The notes below the pieces were generated by a model. That model was not told the origin of the DNA. It did not search any database and saw only the letters and a list, made by a program, of their open reading frames with translations. A stretch of 64,000 bases of DNA from Lysinibacillus xylanilyticus (GTDB taxonomy: Bacteria > Bacillota > Bacilli > Bacillales_A > Planococcaceae): the NCBI RefSeq assembly GCF_001708185.1, contig NZ_MDDN01000004.1:186001-250000 (forward strand). Direction: 5' to 3'. A program made the position numbers and the translations under genes. This document shows, one piece after another, positions 26,256 to 34,202 of this stretch; position 1 is the first letter of the stretch; every line of letters starts with the position of its first letter.

Positions 26256-26290
26256 AAACAGCTTGTTGATTTATGCTAGCAAGCTGTTTT
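26256..26290 (+). terminator. Diverged copy of the namA terminator
   Basis: AAACAGCTTG/CAAGCTGTTT stem with T-run and the same CATTTTAATA flank as the left copy, but the loop is different (14 nt against 4 nt). Homology of the two borders therefore extends beyond the near-identical 322 bp. Confidence 0.75.
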
Positions 26291-26388
26291 CATTTTAATA
26301 TAGAGGAATTTGTTTATTTATTTATCAATTGCCTTCACTGGCGCATGTTTCGCCCTATAAAATCTTAAACAATCTGAAAATAATACCT

Positions 26389-26740
26389 TTAATCCAATAA
26401 TTCTGCACGAGAACATAAATCCGTAATAGTAGATTCATCTTCACATGTATTATTAAATGAAATAGCAAATTTCTCTAACGCTTTCTGAGGAATAAGCACA
26501 AAACATACTAGCTTCGGAATCAAACTTGACAATTCCTTTTAATTCGGGCATTTTTTCTTCAAGAAAGACAATCGCCAAAGATTCCCAATCATAACCTCCT
26601 CCTTCAAACTCCTCATCAGCTCGTGTATCAAAAAGCTCTTGCTTATATTCACCTACATAAAAACACAAGGACGCAGAATCACTCTCACGATCCACCCAAA
26701 AAAACGGAGCTATTATCTGTTTATCATTAATAAAATTCAT
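26389..26740 (-). pseudogene. Imm51 family immunity gene with a frameshift
   Basis: The first frame reads to EFEGGGYDWESLAIVFLEEK, ..FDSEASMFCAYSS, the Imm51 hallmark, then ends after ESVREICYFI. Shifting frame at about 26486-26492 restores the expected tail: QKALEKFAISFNNTCEDE, ending in SRAELLD at a stop at 26389-26391. So the full protein would be about 116 residues and a one-base indel breaks it. A sequencing error at this point would produce the same picture. It lies just outside the right namA copy. Confidence 0.7.
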
Positions 26741-26997
26741 CTTAAGCCACCATCAAAATAAAATTTTTTTGAACCTTGAAACCTCACACTTTCACCGAGC
26801 ACATGATAATCACAATACTTAAAACTACATTATTACCTAGTTTAAGAGATAGAATTTACCTTAGACCATATCATGTCGGCAAATATGAATTAATTGGAGA
26901 ATAATGAATTGAGTTAATGAGTGATAAAGTTTAATAAATCGAAGAAGAGAATAACTAATCAGTTAGAGGAATTAGAATCTAGTAAGAGATAGCAAAG
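26741..26997. other. Gene-free AT-rich stretch
   Basis: No frame with a plausible start, no hairpin with a T-run. It is followed directly by the toxin promoter. Confidence 0.5.
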
Positions 26998-27027
26998 TTA
27001 TGATAATGATAGAAGAAATGGTATAAT
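26998..27027 (+). promoter_or_regulatory. Promoter of the type I toxin mRNA
   Basis: Consensus -10 TATAAT at 27022-27027 preceded at 18 bp by a weak -35 (TTATGA). This implies a leader of about 100 nt before the toxin start, as is common for type I toxin mRNAs. Confidence 0.55.
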
Positions 27028-27133
27028 TAAAGAGTAACAGAATAAAGGTATTTAAGGGTGATTGGCGATCTTCTCTACTACTCCTAATTCAAATTTTGCT
27101 ATTTAGTTCTAGGAGAGAAAGGAGGGATTGCTT

Positions 27134-27229
27134 ATGACAACATATGAAGCATTAAACATAGCTATTGGTCTCGGTACTTTAATTATAGCTATCCTTGCAT
27201 TGTCATATACTTTTTCACAAAAAAAGTAA
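27134..27229 (+). CDS. Type I toxin, holin-like small hydrophobic peptide
   Basis: 31 residues: a short polar start MTTYEALNIAIGLGTLI followed by a hydrophobic membrane helix and a basic end SQKK. The MxTYEALxxxIxxGTLIxAxL pattern is that of the putative holin-like toxins (Hol_Tox) of Firmicutes phages and plasmids. GAAAGGAGGGAT provides a very strong RBS 7 nt from the ATG. An antisense RNA gene overlaps its 3' end, which makes it a TxpA/BsrG-like type I toxin. Too short for most gene callers. Confidence 0.75.
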   Translation: MTTYEALNIAIGLGTLIIAILALSYTFSQKK

Positions 27230-27352
27230 AAGCACCCTTTCAAACCTAAGCAGGGTTAAAGTGCTTTTACTTTCGCTCTTGCCAATCGCTCTAAAAGCGT
27301 TTGTTTTGTTACTTGACCGCATGGTGTTACAGCACCATACGGTCTTTTTCTT
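27219..27352 (-). ncRNA. Antisense RNA antitoxin of the type I system
   Basis: On the minus strand a good promoter (TTGAGA at 27386-27381, 16-bp spacer, TATAAT at 27364-27359) fires toward the toxin gene. Transcription would end at the hairpin GTAAAAGCAC...GTGCTTTTAC (27226-27270) followed by seven T residues. The RNA of about 134 nt pairs with the 3' part of the toxin mRNA and its last codons, the arrangement known for TxpA/RatA and BsrG/SR4. Confidence 0.65.
27315..27349 (+). terminator. Terminator of the toxin mRNA
   Basis: GACCGCATGGTG/CACCATACGGTC hairpin with TTTTT. It lies just inside the antitoxin promoter, so the two RNAs overlap by about 130 nt. Confidence 0.75.
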
Positions 27353-27559
27353 ACCCCTATTATAACACATCGCTTTTATTTCTCAAGAATTTATACCCCT
27401 ATTACCCAGTATCTATGCTAAACCTGCTTGCTCAAACAATTCCTTTAACCTTGCATTTACATCTTCATGATCCTCGACCATTAAAATTCTCAATACAATC
27501 ACGCCTTTTTAAAATATATCTCTCATACTATATAAAACTTAATTACATTTATAAAAATC

Positions 27560-28441
27560 TCACAAATAATCCCTCGTTTGAAATAAACTTAATAATTCTT
27601 CTGGAACTTGTACAGAATCCTTATAAAAAAGATAAACAGGAACACTAGGCAAATCTATTTCATCGAAAGGAACGATGTTAAACCGCCCTTCCATACGCTC
27701 TCTTCTAACAATCATCCGTGGCAAAAATGATATACCGAGCCCATCTTTTATTAAGCGCTTTACGACATAAGATTGAGATATGGAAACTTGCTTGGTAACT
27801 ACATATTTTTCCTGTATTTTATGTAATAAATCCCCCCAAATAGTCGGATGATGGTGCGTAAATAACGTGTAGGTTTGAAATAATTCCTCATAATCAATAT
27901 AAGCTCCTGTCTCATCATCACAAGCATCCAGTGGAATAACCAATTCTAAAGGACTCTCTACTACAAGCTCTTGACGCCAATGTCGATAATGAGTTGGCAA
28001 TAAAGAAATACCAATATGTGCCTTGTCATTATTGATTAAATCTTCAATTTTTGCTGATTCCTCCACTAGAATAGATATTTCGATAGAAGGATTTTCATTA
28101 ATAAACTGATAAATAACATGAGGCAATATTGTTTCCACCATTAAAGGGGTCATGGCAATAACTAGCTTTTCTTTAATTCCTTTCGTTGCTAACTGAAAAC
28201 GTTCAATACTTTTTTCCCATTGAGAGATGATTTGCTGAGCTTCTATTAGAAAGAGCCTTCCCGCCTCCGTTAATTGCACACGATTTTTCTCACGTTTGAA
28301 TAATTTTACATTCAAAGATCGTTCTAACTGATGAATATGGACTGTGATACTTGGCTGCGATAAATGTAATTCTTCTGCGGCCACTCGAAAATTACAATAT
28401 TTAGCTGCTACTACAAAAGACTGTATCCATTTATAATCCAA
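27560..28441 (-). CDS. LysR family transcriptional regulator
   Basis: About 293 residues. Helix-turn-helix at residues 3-60 (FRVAAEELHLSQPSITVHIH), then the two-lobe periplasmic-binding-like effector domain with LVIAMTPLMVETILPHVIY and LIKDGLGISFLPRMIVRRE. The in-frame ATG at 28462 lies inside a repeat element; AAAGAGGTG stands 5-6 nt before the TTG at 28441, giving the usual start MDYKWIQSF, so TTG is chosen. It is divergent from the DUF2332 gene, a possible target. Effector unknown. Confidence 0.88.
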   Translation of the reverse strand: MDYKWIQSFVVAAKYCNFRVAAEELHLSQPSITVHIHQLERSLNVKLFKREKNRVQLTEAGRLFLIEAQQIISQWEKSIERFQLATKGIKEKLVIAMTPLMVETILPHVIYQFINENPSIEISILVEESAKIEDLINNDKAHIGISLLPTHYRHWRQELVVESPLELVIPLDACDDETGAYIDYEELFQTYTLFTHHHPTIWGDLLHKIQEKYVVTKQVSISQSYVVKRLIKDGLGISFLPRMIVRRERMEGRFNIVPFDEIDLPSVPVYLFYKDSVQVPEELLSLFQTRDYL

Positions 28442-28458
28442 AACCGCACCTCTTTCGA

Positions 28459-28583
28459 TCAATTATGCCTCGGCATAATTGCGTCCGGAATCGGCTTTGT
28501 GCTTGCACAAAGCCGATTCCTTGACATCCGCCAGAGGCTTTAACTTCTTTCAGCGGATGTTTGAACATCCGCTGAAAGAAATT
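28459..28583 (+). repeat. Multi-hairpin interspersed element, copy 2
   Basis: AATTATGCCTCGGCATAATT palindrome, then a perfect inverted repeat GGAATCGGCTTTGTGC/GCACAAAGCCGATTCC, then TTTCAGCGGATGTT/AACATCCGCTGAAA. It lacks about 10 nt present in copies 1 and 3. The AATTATGCC end abuts the lysR start. Confidence 0.9.
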
Positions 28584-28687
28584 AATGTTTTTAATCAACT
28601 TCATTAACTATATTTAATTTACTAAATTATCCAATAATAATAAACTCTAAATTAGATAAATTAATTTTTTTCAAAGGGGAGAATCGT

Positions 28688-29713
28688 ATGTTAGCTAAAT
28701 TAAGTAAACAATTCCGTACTTTTGCAAAAAATGAATGTGAAAACTCAAGTCCACTTTATGAACATTTAGCAAATAAAATTGCTGATGATGATGAAATGTT
28801 AAAAATCGCCACATTCGTACCTCAAGGACAACCTGTACCTAATTTATTTTTAGCTGGGGTTCATTATTTACTGTCATCATCAAAAGACGAATTAGTTCAT
28901 TTTTATCCATCCTTCACGACAACGCCAAAACCAATCAATGAAGTGTATCCTGTTTTTAAAGCGTTCGTTTTGTCACATTCAGACGAATTAAAGGCTTTAT
29001 TTCAAGAGAAACTAGTCCAAACTAATGAAATTCGCCGTTGTTCATACCTTTATCCGATGATGACAGAAATCTATGAACGTCATCAAAAACCGTTAGCCTT
29101 CATAGAAATCGGAGCAAGTGCAGGACTTCAGCTCGGTATGGATCGATACAATTACTATTATAATGAAAAGCTTCACATAACTAATTCAGAGAATGCTTTC
29201 GTTTTGTCTTCAGAAAATCGTGGAGAATCACTGCCAGCCTCTATAACGAACCCTCCTGTAGTTTGTCAAAGGATTGGCATCGATTTAAATCCTATTGATA
29301 TCCATAATGAAGAAGAACTTCGATGGCTCCAAGCGTTAATTTGGCCAGAGCATCAAGAACGAAGACTTTTATTAAATCAAGCACTCCCTATTTTAAAAGA
29401 GCTCAATTTACAGCTGATGAAAGGAGATGCTATTAAACTTATAAAGGAAATTAGTAGTGATATTAATCCAGATGCAATGTTAGTTGTCTATCATACTCAT
29501 GTGGCCAATCAAATCCCAATGGAATTACGCCTTGAATTAATCGAACAATTAAAAGAGGTAAGCAAGGAACGACCGCTCTATCATTGTTATAACAATTTAT
29601 TTGATTCACAACTGCATCAAGATTTTATTGACCAAGGAGAAATAGAATCTATACGAATCATGGAACGTCCGGATGGTCATGCGCGATGGTTCAAGTGGTC
29701 CAACCCAAAATAA
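28688..29713 (+). CDS. DUF2332 family protein
   Basis: 341 residues. FIEIGASAGLQLGMDRYNYY, GIDLNPIDIHNEEELRWLQA and the C-terminal MERPDGHARWFKW are DUF2332 marks. The EIGASAGL/GxDLNP pattern suggests a Rossmann-like, possibly SAM-binding fold, but the activity is not known to me. AAAGGGGA precedes the ATG. It is divergent from lysR with an interspersed element between them. Confidence 0.8.
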   Translation: MLAKLSKQFRTFAKNECENSSPLYEHLANKIADDDEMLKIATFVPQGQPVPNLFLAGVHYLLSSSKDELVHFYPSFTTTPKPINEVYPVFKAFVLSHSDELKALFQEKLVQTNEIRRCSYLYPMMTEIYERHQKPLAFIEIGASAGLQLGMDRYNYYYNEKLHITNSENAFVLSSENRGESLPASITNPPVVCQRIGIDLNPIDIHNEEELRWLQALIWPEHQERRLLLNQALPILKELNLQLMKGDAIKLIKEISSDINPDAMLVVYHTHVANQIPMELRLELIEQLKEVSKERPLYHCYNNLFDSQLHQDFIDQGEIESIRIMERPDGHARWFKWSNPK

Positions 29714-29721
29714 TAAGCACG

Positions 29722-29765
29722 AAAAAACGCTACATAAGATTTTCTCTCATGTAGCGTTTAAACTT
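29722..29765 (+). terminator. Terminator after the DUF2332 gene
   Basis: AAACGCTACAT/ATGTAGCGTTT stem between convergent genes; A- and T-rich flanks on both sides. Confidence 0.8.
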
Positions 29766-29782
29766 TATTAAATTCGTAATCT

Positions 29783-30349
29783 CTAAAAATCATATTCCTC
29801 ATCTTTTTTCGCACGGATTGCTGTAAACGCATCAGCTACCATCACTGTATCCTCAGCTAAACGCTCAAGGCGGAATAGGACGTCATCATTCACAATTTCC
29901 TTCCGCAAAAAATCCTTCTCCTCTATAAATACATATGTTGGAACAATATGTGCTTTCATATAAGCAAGAATTGGCTTTAACTGCTGCTCAACCATTAGAT
30001 AGTGTTTAGATGTGCCTGCTGTGACAACTATACTTACCACTTTATCACGAAAAGCATTGACTGGTAGTAAGTCAAAAATATTTTTCAACGTTGCCGGAAT
30101 CGAAGCCTGAAATGTTGGTGTTCCAATGACAATTGCATCTGCAGACATAATTGTTTCGTTCACATATTTTGTATCCCTATCATATTCAAAATAATTTCGT
30201 CCATCACTGAATTGCATGTTGTATTCGGCAAGATCAAGTAACGTTACTTCATGCTCTGGATATTTTTCTTGTAAAATTTCAACCACTTTACTAATAGCTG
30301 TTTTTGTTTTTGAGCCGACAATGGAACCAGCTAGTGCAACAATTTTCAT
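29783..30349 (-). CDS. NADPH-dependent FMN reductase
   Basis: 188 residues, flavodoxin-like. GSIVGSKTKTAISKVV is the phosphate-binding loop and VIGTPTFQASIPATLKNIFD the second FMN contact of the SsuE/NADPH-dependent FMN reductase family. It is the last gene after an LLM-type monooxygenase (11-nt gap) and probably supplies reduced flavin to it. Confidence 0.85.
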   Translation of the reverse strand: MKIVALAGSIVGSKTKTAISKVVEILQEKYPEHEVTLLDLAEYNMQFSDGRNYFEYDRDTKYVNETIMSADAIVIGTPTFQASIPATLKNIFDLLPVNAFRDKVVSIVVTAGTSKHYLMVEQQLKPILAYMKAHIVPTYVFIEEKDFLRKEIVNDDVLFRLERLAEDTVMVADAFTAIRAKKDEEYDF

Positions 30350-30360
30350 ACTGTCCCCCC

Positions 30361-31422
30361 TTATTTCGCAGTATATTTTTTAATGGCAGGCAGAATATCG
30401 TTCCCGATAATTTCAATATTTTTCATCAATTTTTCAAATGGCACACCGCCAAAATCAATTTGTGCCATAAATCGTTGCATGCCAAATAGCTCGTATTGAT
30501 ACAGTAGCTTTTCAATAATTTGTTCCTTACTTCCGACCATTAAGGCATCACGTGTATCTGGCGCTTGTGCGAACTGTTGCTTTGGATAACCGCCGCCACG
30601 AATTGCTTGGAAACCACCATTTATATGTGGATACATCCCTTGTAGTGCTTCTTTCGTCGTATCAGCAACATAGAAAAGGCTTGTTGTAGCAATCGGTAAC
30701 TCTTTCGGATCAAAGCCACTTCGCTCTGCCGCTTCTCTATAGGCATCCACTGAAGGTTTAAAATTAACAGCTGGTCCGCCTAATGTCGTCAACATCATTG
30801 GGATGCCCATATAGCCTGCTTTAATGGCACTAGCAGGTGGTCCGCCAACAGCCCGCCAAATTGGCAACGAGCCATTTTTAGGTTGTGGCAAAATTTGCGC
30901 ATTATGAAGCGGTGCACGGTATTGTCCTTCCCAAGTGATAAGCTCCTCTTCATTAATTTTTTTCAGCAGCTCTAATTTTTCCTCAAAAATTTCTTCATAA
31001 TCCTGTAAATCAACGCCAAGTAAATGATATGCGCCAACACGAGACCCACGACCTGCAACGATTTCTGCACGTCCATCTGAAATTAAATCAATCGTCGCAA
31101 AATCCTCATATACACGTACAGGATCAGAGACACTCAGTACCGTTGCCGAGCTTGTTAATTTGATTGTCGATGTAGCTTGAGCGATCGCTCCTAATACAAC
31201 CGTGTGTGCCTGTGTTGTAAAGTACGATTGATGACTTTCACCTACGCCAAATACATCAATACCTGCTTGCTCTGCTAGCTGGCTTACTTCAATTAGCTCC
31301 TGAATGCGTTGCTGAGCTGGAATACGTTCACCTGTTAAAGGATTTGGAATATGATCACCTAATGAATACAAGCCAAATTCAATGCCTTTTGATTGGTCAA
31401 TACGATATTTTTCCATGTTCAC
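30361..31422 (-). CDS. LLM class flavin-dependent monooxygenase
   Basis: 353 residues, bacterial-luciferase-like TIM barrel. FGVGESHQSYFTTQAHTVVL, IKLTSSATVLSVSDPVRVYE and GRAEIVAGRGSRVGAYHLLG are the conserved strands and flavin loop. Oxidises small organic compounds with reduced FMN and O2. It stands between the ring-cleaving dioxygenase (9-nt gap) and the FMN reductase. Confidence 0.87.
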   Translation of the reverse strand: MNMEKYRIDQSKGIEFGLYSLGDHIPNPLTGERIPAQQRIQELIEVSQLAEQAGIDVFGVGESHQSYFTTQAHTVVLGAIAQATSTIKLTSSATVLSVSDPVRVYEDFATIDLISDGRAEIVAGRGSRVGAYHLLGVDLQDYEEIFEEKLELLKKINEEELITWEGQYRAPLHNAQILPQPKNGSLPIWRAVGGPPASAIKAGYMGIPMMLTTLGGPAVNFKPSVDAYREAAERSGFDPKELPIATTSLFYVADTTKEALQGMYPHINGGFQAIRGGGYPKQQFAQAPDTRDALMVGSKEQIIEKLLYQYELFGMQRFMAQIDFGGVPFEKLMKNIEIIGNDILPAIKKYTAK

Positions 31423-31431
31423 GCTCTCTCC

Positions 31432-32373
31432 TTAATCTAGTGGCTCTAGAATGACCTCAATTTCAGCACGTTTTTCTTCTAAAAATGGAGGAAGATCGAG
31501 CTCTTTACCAAGATCCTCTACCGCCGCATCAACTGTAAACCCTGGGCCATCTGTTGCCATTTCAAATAAAATTCCATTACGATCTCTAAAATAAAGACTT
31601 TGGAAGTAATAACGATCCACTACTCCAGTACTATCTAAGCCCCGCTCCTTAATTTTGGTGTCCCATTCCTGCAATTCCTCGACGTTTGCGACACGTAGCG
31701 CAAGATGATGAATACTACCTCGGCCAGGTTTCTCACTCGGTCCTTCTAATTCTTTAACGACGATTTCTCCAAGTACTTCACCAGGTATAGATTGTAAAAC
31801 TGCTTCTTTCTCGCCTTCAGCAACAACTGTGTAATTAAAAAGCCCTTTTAATAAATTCACTGTTCGTTGCAAGTAACGAACTGTAATTTCAACTGTACCC
31901 ATTCCTAAAATGCGATGTTCTGTAGGAATTTCGGAGCCGTCCCATGGTTGCCAATGAGCCGGTTTTTCGTGACCATGGTAGTTTAAAAGCACCATTCGTA
32001 ACCCTTCATGATCCTCAAAAAACAATGCATCTTTATCTGCATATGTGGAAATTTCACTATGTTCAACGTCTAGCTGTTGAAAACGATTTTTCCAATATTG
32101 CAGACTGTCATAGCTTGGCACTAGTAAGCCAATACGTGTGATGGCATTTGTGCCTCGAACGGTTCTTCCTGCTACAGGCATTTCAAAAAATGTTAATTCT
32201 GTACCTGCCGCCCCTGTTAAATCTCCATAAAATAGATGATACATGGATGGCGAATCTTGATTGACTGTTTTTTTCACACGACGTAATCCAAGAATCTTTG
32301 TATAAAAATCATTATTACGTTTGCCGTTTTTCGTTAGCATGGATATATGATGATGTCCGCTTAGTTTGTTCAT
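31432..32373 (-). CDS. Ring-cleaving extradiol dioxygenase (Mhq-type, VOC fold)
   Basis: 313 residues, two vicinal-oxygen-chelate modules. His in SGHHHISM near residue 8, the ILGLRRVKKTVNQDSPSMYH opening of the MhqA/MhqO group, the second-module His in SIHHLALRV and Glu in GILFEMATD provide the metal triad. These enzymes cleave hydroquinones and catechols in Bacillus. A MarR regulator precedes it and an operator-like palindrome lies in the 51-nt gap. Confidence 0.85.
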   Translation of the reverse strand: MNKLSGHHHISMLTKNGKRNNDFYTKILGLRRVKKTVNQDSPSMYHLFYGDLTGAAGTELTFFEMPVAGRTVRGTNAITRIGLLVPSYDSLQYWKNRFQQLDVEHSEISTYADKDALFFEDHEGLRMVLLNYHGHEKPAHWQPWDGSEIPTEHRILGMGTVEITVRYLQRTVNLLKGLFNYTVVAEGEKEAVLQSIPGEVLGEIVVKELEGPSEKPGRGSIHHLALRVANVEELQEWDTKIKERGLDSTGVVDRYYFQSLYFRDRNGILFEMATDGPGFTVDAAVEDLGKELDLPPFLEEKRAEIEVILEPLD

Positions 32374-32392
32374 TATATTTCCTCCTTGTTTT

Positions 32393-32410
32393 CACTTGAT
32401 TAAGCAAGTG
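32393..32410 (-). promoter_or_regulatory. Candidate MarR operator upstream of the dioxygenase
   Basis: CACTTGATTAAGCAAGTG, an 18-bp palindrome with 8 of 9 pairs matched, just before the dioxygenase RBS. A related half-site occurs upstream of marR. Confidence 0.5.
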
Positions 32411-32424
32411 ATAGTGTAAAAAAA

Positions 32425-32868
32425 TCACGCTGGTGGTAATTTTTTTTCACGACTATGCTTTTCTATTTTTGACATAAGTGTATATAAAGATTTCATTTCT
32501 TCTTCTGTTAATACTTCTTCAAAAAATGAGGATTGAAAGTGAAGCTGACTTGGCGTCGCCGCATCAATCATCTGCTCGCCTTTAGCTGTGAGCGAGATTG
32601 TTTTCGTCTTCCAATTTTGCTTTCGCTCAATTAGTCCCTCTTTTTCAAGTCGAGCAAGCATTCGAGACATACCGCCTTGCGTGACTGTCACTTTTTCCGC
32701 TAATTGTGATTGCGTTAACGGTGCATAAGTCTTTATTTGTATAAGGACATCAAATTGTGCAGTCGTTAAGTCAAAGCGTTTTAAAAATTCATTGGATAGC
32801 TGGTTACTTTGATTTGTAAAGCGCATCATCCGAATCCATGTCAGAGATCCAAGTGTGTGTTTTCTCAT
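32425..32868 (-). CDS. MarR family regulator (MhqR-like)
   Basis: 147 residues. Winged helix with [20 protein letters not shown] and [20 protein letters not shown], flanked by dimerisation helices. Order MarR - ring-cleaving dioxygenase - LLM oxidoreductase - FMN reductase suggests a quinone- or phenol-responsive detoxification operon like the MhqR regulon. No Cys residue is present, so redox sensing as in some MarR proteins is unlikely; ligand binding is more probable. Confidence 0.85.
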   Translation of the reverse strand: MRKHTLGSLTWIRMMRFTNQSNQLSNEFLKRFDLTTAQFDVLIQIKTYAPLTQSQLAEKVTVTQGGMSRMLARLEKEGLIERKQNWKTKTISLTAKGEQMIDAATPSQLHFQSSFFEEVLTEEEMKSLYTLMSKIEKHSREKKLPPA

Positions 32869-32895
32869 CGCTTCATCCTCCTTTCAAATATCACT

Positions 32896-32910
32896 TTACT
32901 ACGCAAGTAA
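32896..32910 (-). promoter_or_regulatory. Second operator-like site upstream of marR
   Basis: TTACTTGCGTAGTAA (minus strand) shares the ACTTGC half-site with the palindrome at 32.39 kb and lies 30-40 nt before the marR start, where autorepression would be expected. Confidence 0.4.
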
Positions 32911-32966
32911 TAAACATGCAAGAAAAATATCTTGAATTCGAGATATTTTTTAGTGTAAAGATCACA

Positions 32967-33587
32967 CTATATAATGCCATGCGTAGTAATTGGATATAAG
33001 TTTCCTTGAAAGGCAAACGAAATTCTCCCTGTTTCTTCAGACACCACTATGACGAGCGCATCACTTACTTCACTGAGCCCTAATGCTGCTCGATGTCTTG
33101 TGCCTAATTTCTTTTCTCCAACATCTCTCTCTGAAAGCGGCAGTACATTGGCTGCTGACTGAATTAAATTTTTGCTTACTAAAACTGCTCCATCGTGAAG
33201 CGGATTTCCAGGAAAAAAAATAGTTTCTAATAAGGAATGTGTTACTTCTGCGCCAATATGAATACCAGGCTGAATAAGAGACTTTAAAGAATCCTTTCGT
33301 TCAATCACAATTAATCCACCATGTTTTCTTGCAGACATATTTTGTACACTATGCGAAAGCTCAGGATATTTTTCAGTAAACGGGGAAAGATAGCAATTTA
33401 AATAAAACGTTGCAGCTTTCATTTCAATCGTGACAAACTTCTCTTTAATTTTTTCAAAGTCCCCAAGAAGACAGTTTGTATCAGTATCCATCGCATCTAC
33501 ACTTTGTTGTAATGAATTAATCACCTGCTGAAGCTCTTCCTTTAATGTTTGTTTCATTGGTGAAAAATCGCAATTCGTTGGATCCAC
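32967..33587 (-). CDS. cdaS: Sporulation-type diadenylate cyclase CdaS
   Basis: Makes c-di-AMP from two ATP. 206 residues, as in B. subtilis CdaS. Two N-terminal helices (about 10-60), autoinhibitory in CdaS, precede the DAC domain with HDGAVLV (DGA at 132-134) and TRHRAALG (RHR at 164-166), the catalytic motifs. It lacks the membrane helices of CdaA and the DNA-binding part of DisA. The presence of CdaS fits a spore former. Confidence 0.85.
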   Translation of the reverse strand: MDPTNCDFSPMKQTLKEELQQVINSLQQSVDAMDTDTNCLLGDFEKIKEKFVTIEMKAATFYLNCYLSPFTEKYPELSHSVQNMSARKHGGLIVIERKDSLKSLIQPGIHIGAEVTHSLLETIFFPGNPLHDGAVLVSKNLIQSAANVLPLSERDVGEKKLGTRHRAALGLSEVSDALVIVVSEETGRISFAFQGNLYPITTHGII

Positions 33588-33718
33588 GAAAACACCCCTT
33601 TCAAAAAATGTGAAACATCCCTTTCTGTAGTTTCCCTAAATGGAATTTTTTTATTCGCATTAGATTTGTTTAACAAACATAGTTACACCCATCTTTCAAC
33701 CTGATAAACATAGAAAAG

Positions 33719-33766
33719 AGGAATCGTGGAATTATCTTTACGTAATTTTACGATTCCTTTTTTTAG
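33719..33766 (+). terminator. Intrinsic terminator-like hairpin
   Basis: GGAATCGT/ACGATTCC with inner AATTA pairs and a run of seven T on the plus strand. No plus-strand gene precedes it here; the A-rich left flank may let it act for the minus strand. Confidence 0.5.
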
Positions 33767-33825
33767 ATTAATAAAATAATATACCTCAGAGAGCTTGCGT
33801 ATAAGGGAATTTAATAATAGAAAAA

Positions 33826-33865
33826 AACACGTGTATTTATTAGATATCTAATAAATACACGTGTT
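33826..33865 (-). terminator. 40-bp perfect palindrome, probable terminator
   Basis: A perfect 20+20 inverted repeat centred at TAGATATCTA (AACACGTGTATTTATTAGAT and its complement) with a seven-T run on the minus strand directly after the next gene's stop. AT-rich and without a loop, unlike the other terminators here. Confidence 0.65.
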
Positions 33866-33875
33866 GTAATTTAAC

Positions 33876-34106
33876 TTACATATGTCCAGCACGAATTTTT
33901 TTCACAATGCTGAATGTTGTGTAGGCAGCAGCTGGTGCAAGCACTACGATAAAAATAAGCCAAACCGTCAAGTTGTCCGTTGCTTTTAATGTGTCATAAT
34001 TAGTTTTAACAAAAACAATAAGTCCAAATAGTAATAAATAGCTCAGCACATTTGGAAAAATAACGATTAAACGTAATAGTGCTGGTGGCATTTTTTGCTG
34101 ATTCAT
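33876..34106 (-). CDS. Small membrane protein
   Basis: About 76 residues starting MNQQKMPPALLRLIVIF, with two membrane helices (about 10-33 and 47-67) and a basic end VKKIRAGHM. AGGGGAG stands 8 nt before the ATG at 34106; the GTG nine nt upstream overlaps that RBS and is rejected. No family recognised; monocistronic, with its own terminator. Confidence 0.65.
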   Translation of the reverse strand: MNQQKMPPALLRLIVIFPNVLSYLLLFGLIVFVKTNYDTLKATDNLTVWLIFIVVLAPAAAYTTFSIVKKIRAGHM

Positions 34107-34202
34107 CCAAACCACTCCCCTTTATTCAATTATACGAAAATCTACTATTAACCGCATTATATTTCTTTAATATCCCAAATCCTTGTTTTCACTATCTATT
34201 TT

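Noticed and set aside
27301..27648. 115-codon plus-strand frame after the toxin locus
   Set aside because: Low-complexity Leu/Tyr-rich reading that crosses the antitoxin promoter and the end of lysR; starts at no RBS.
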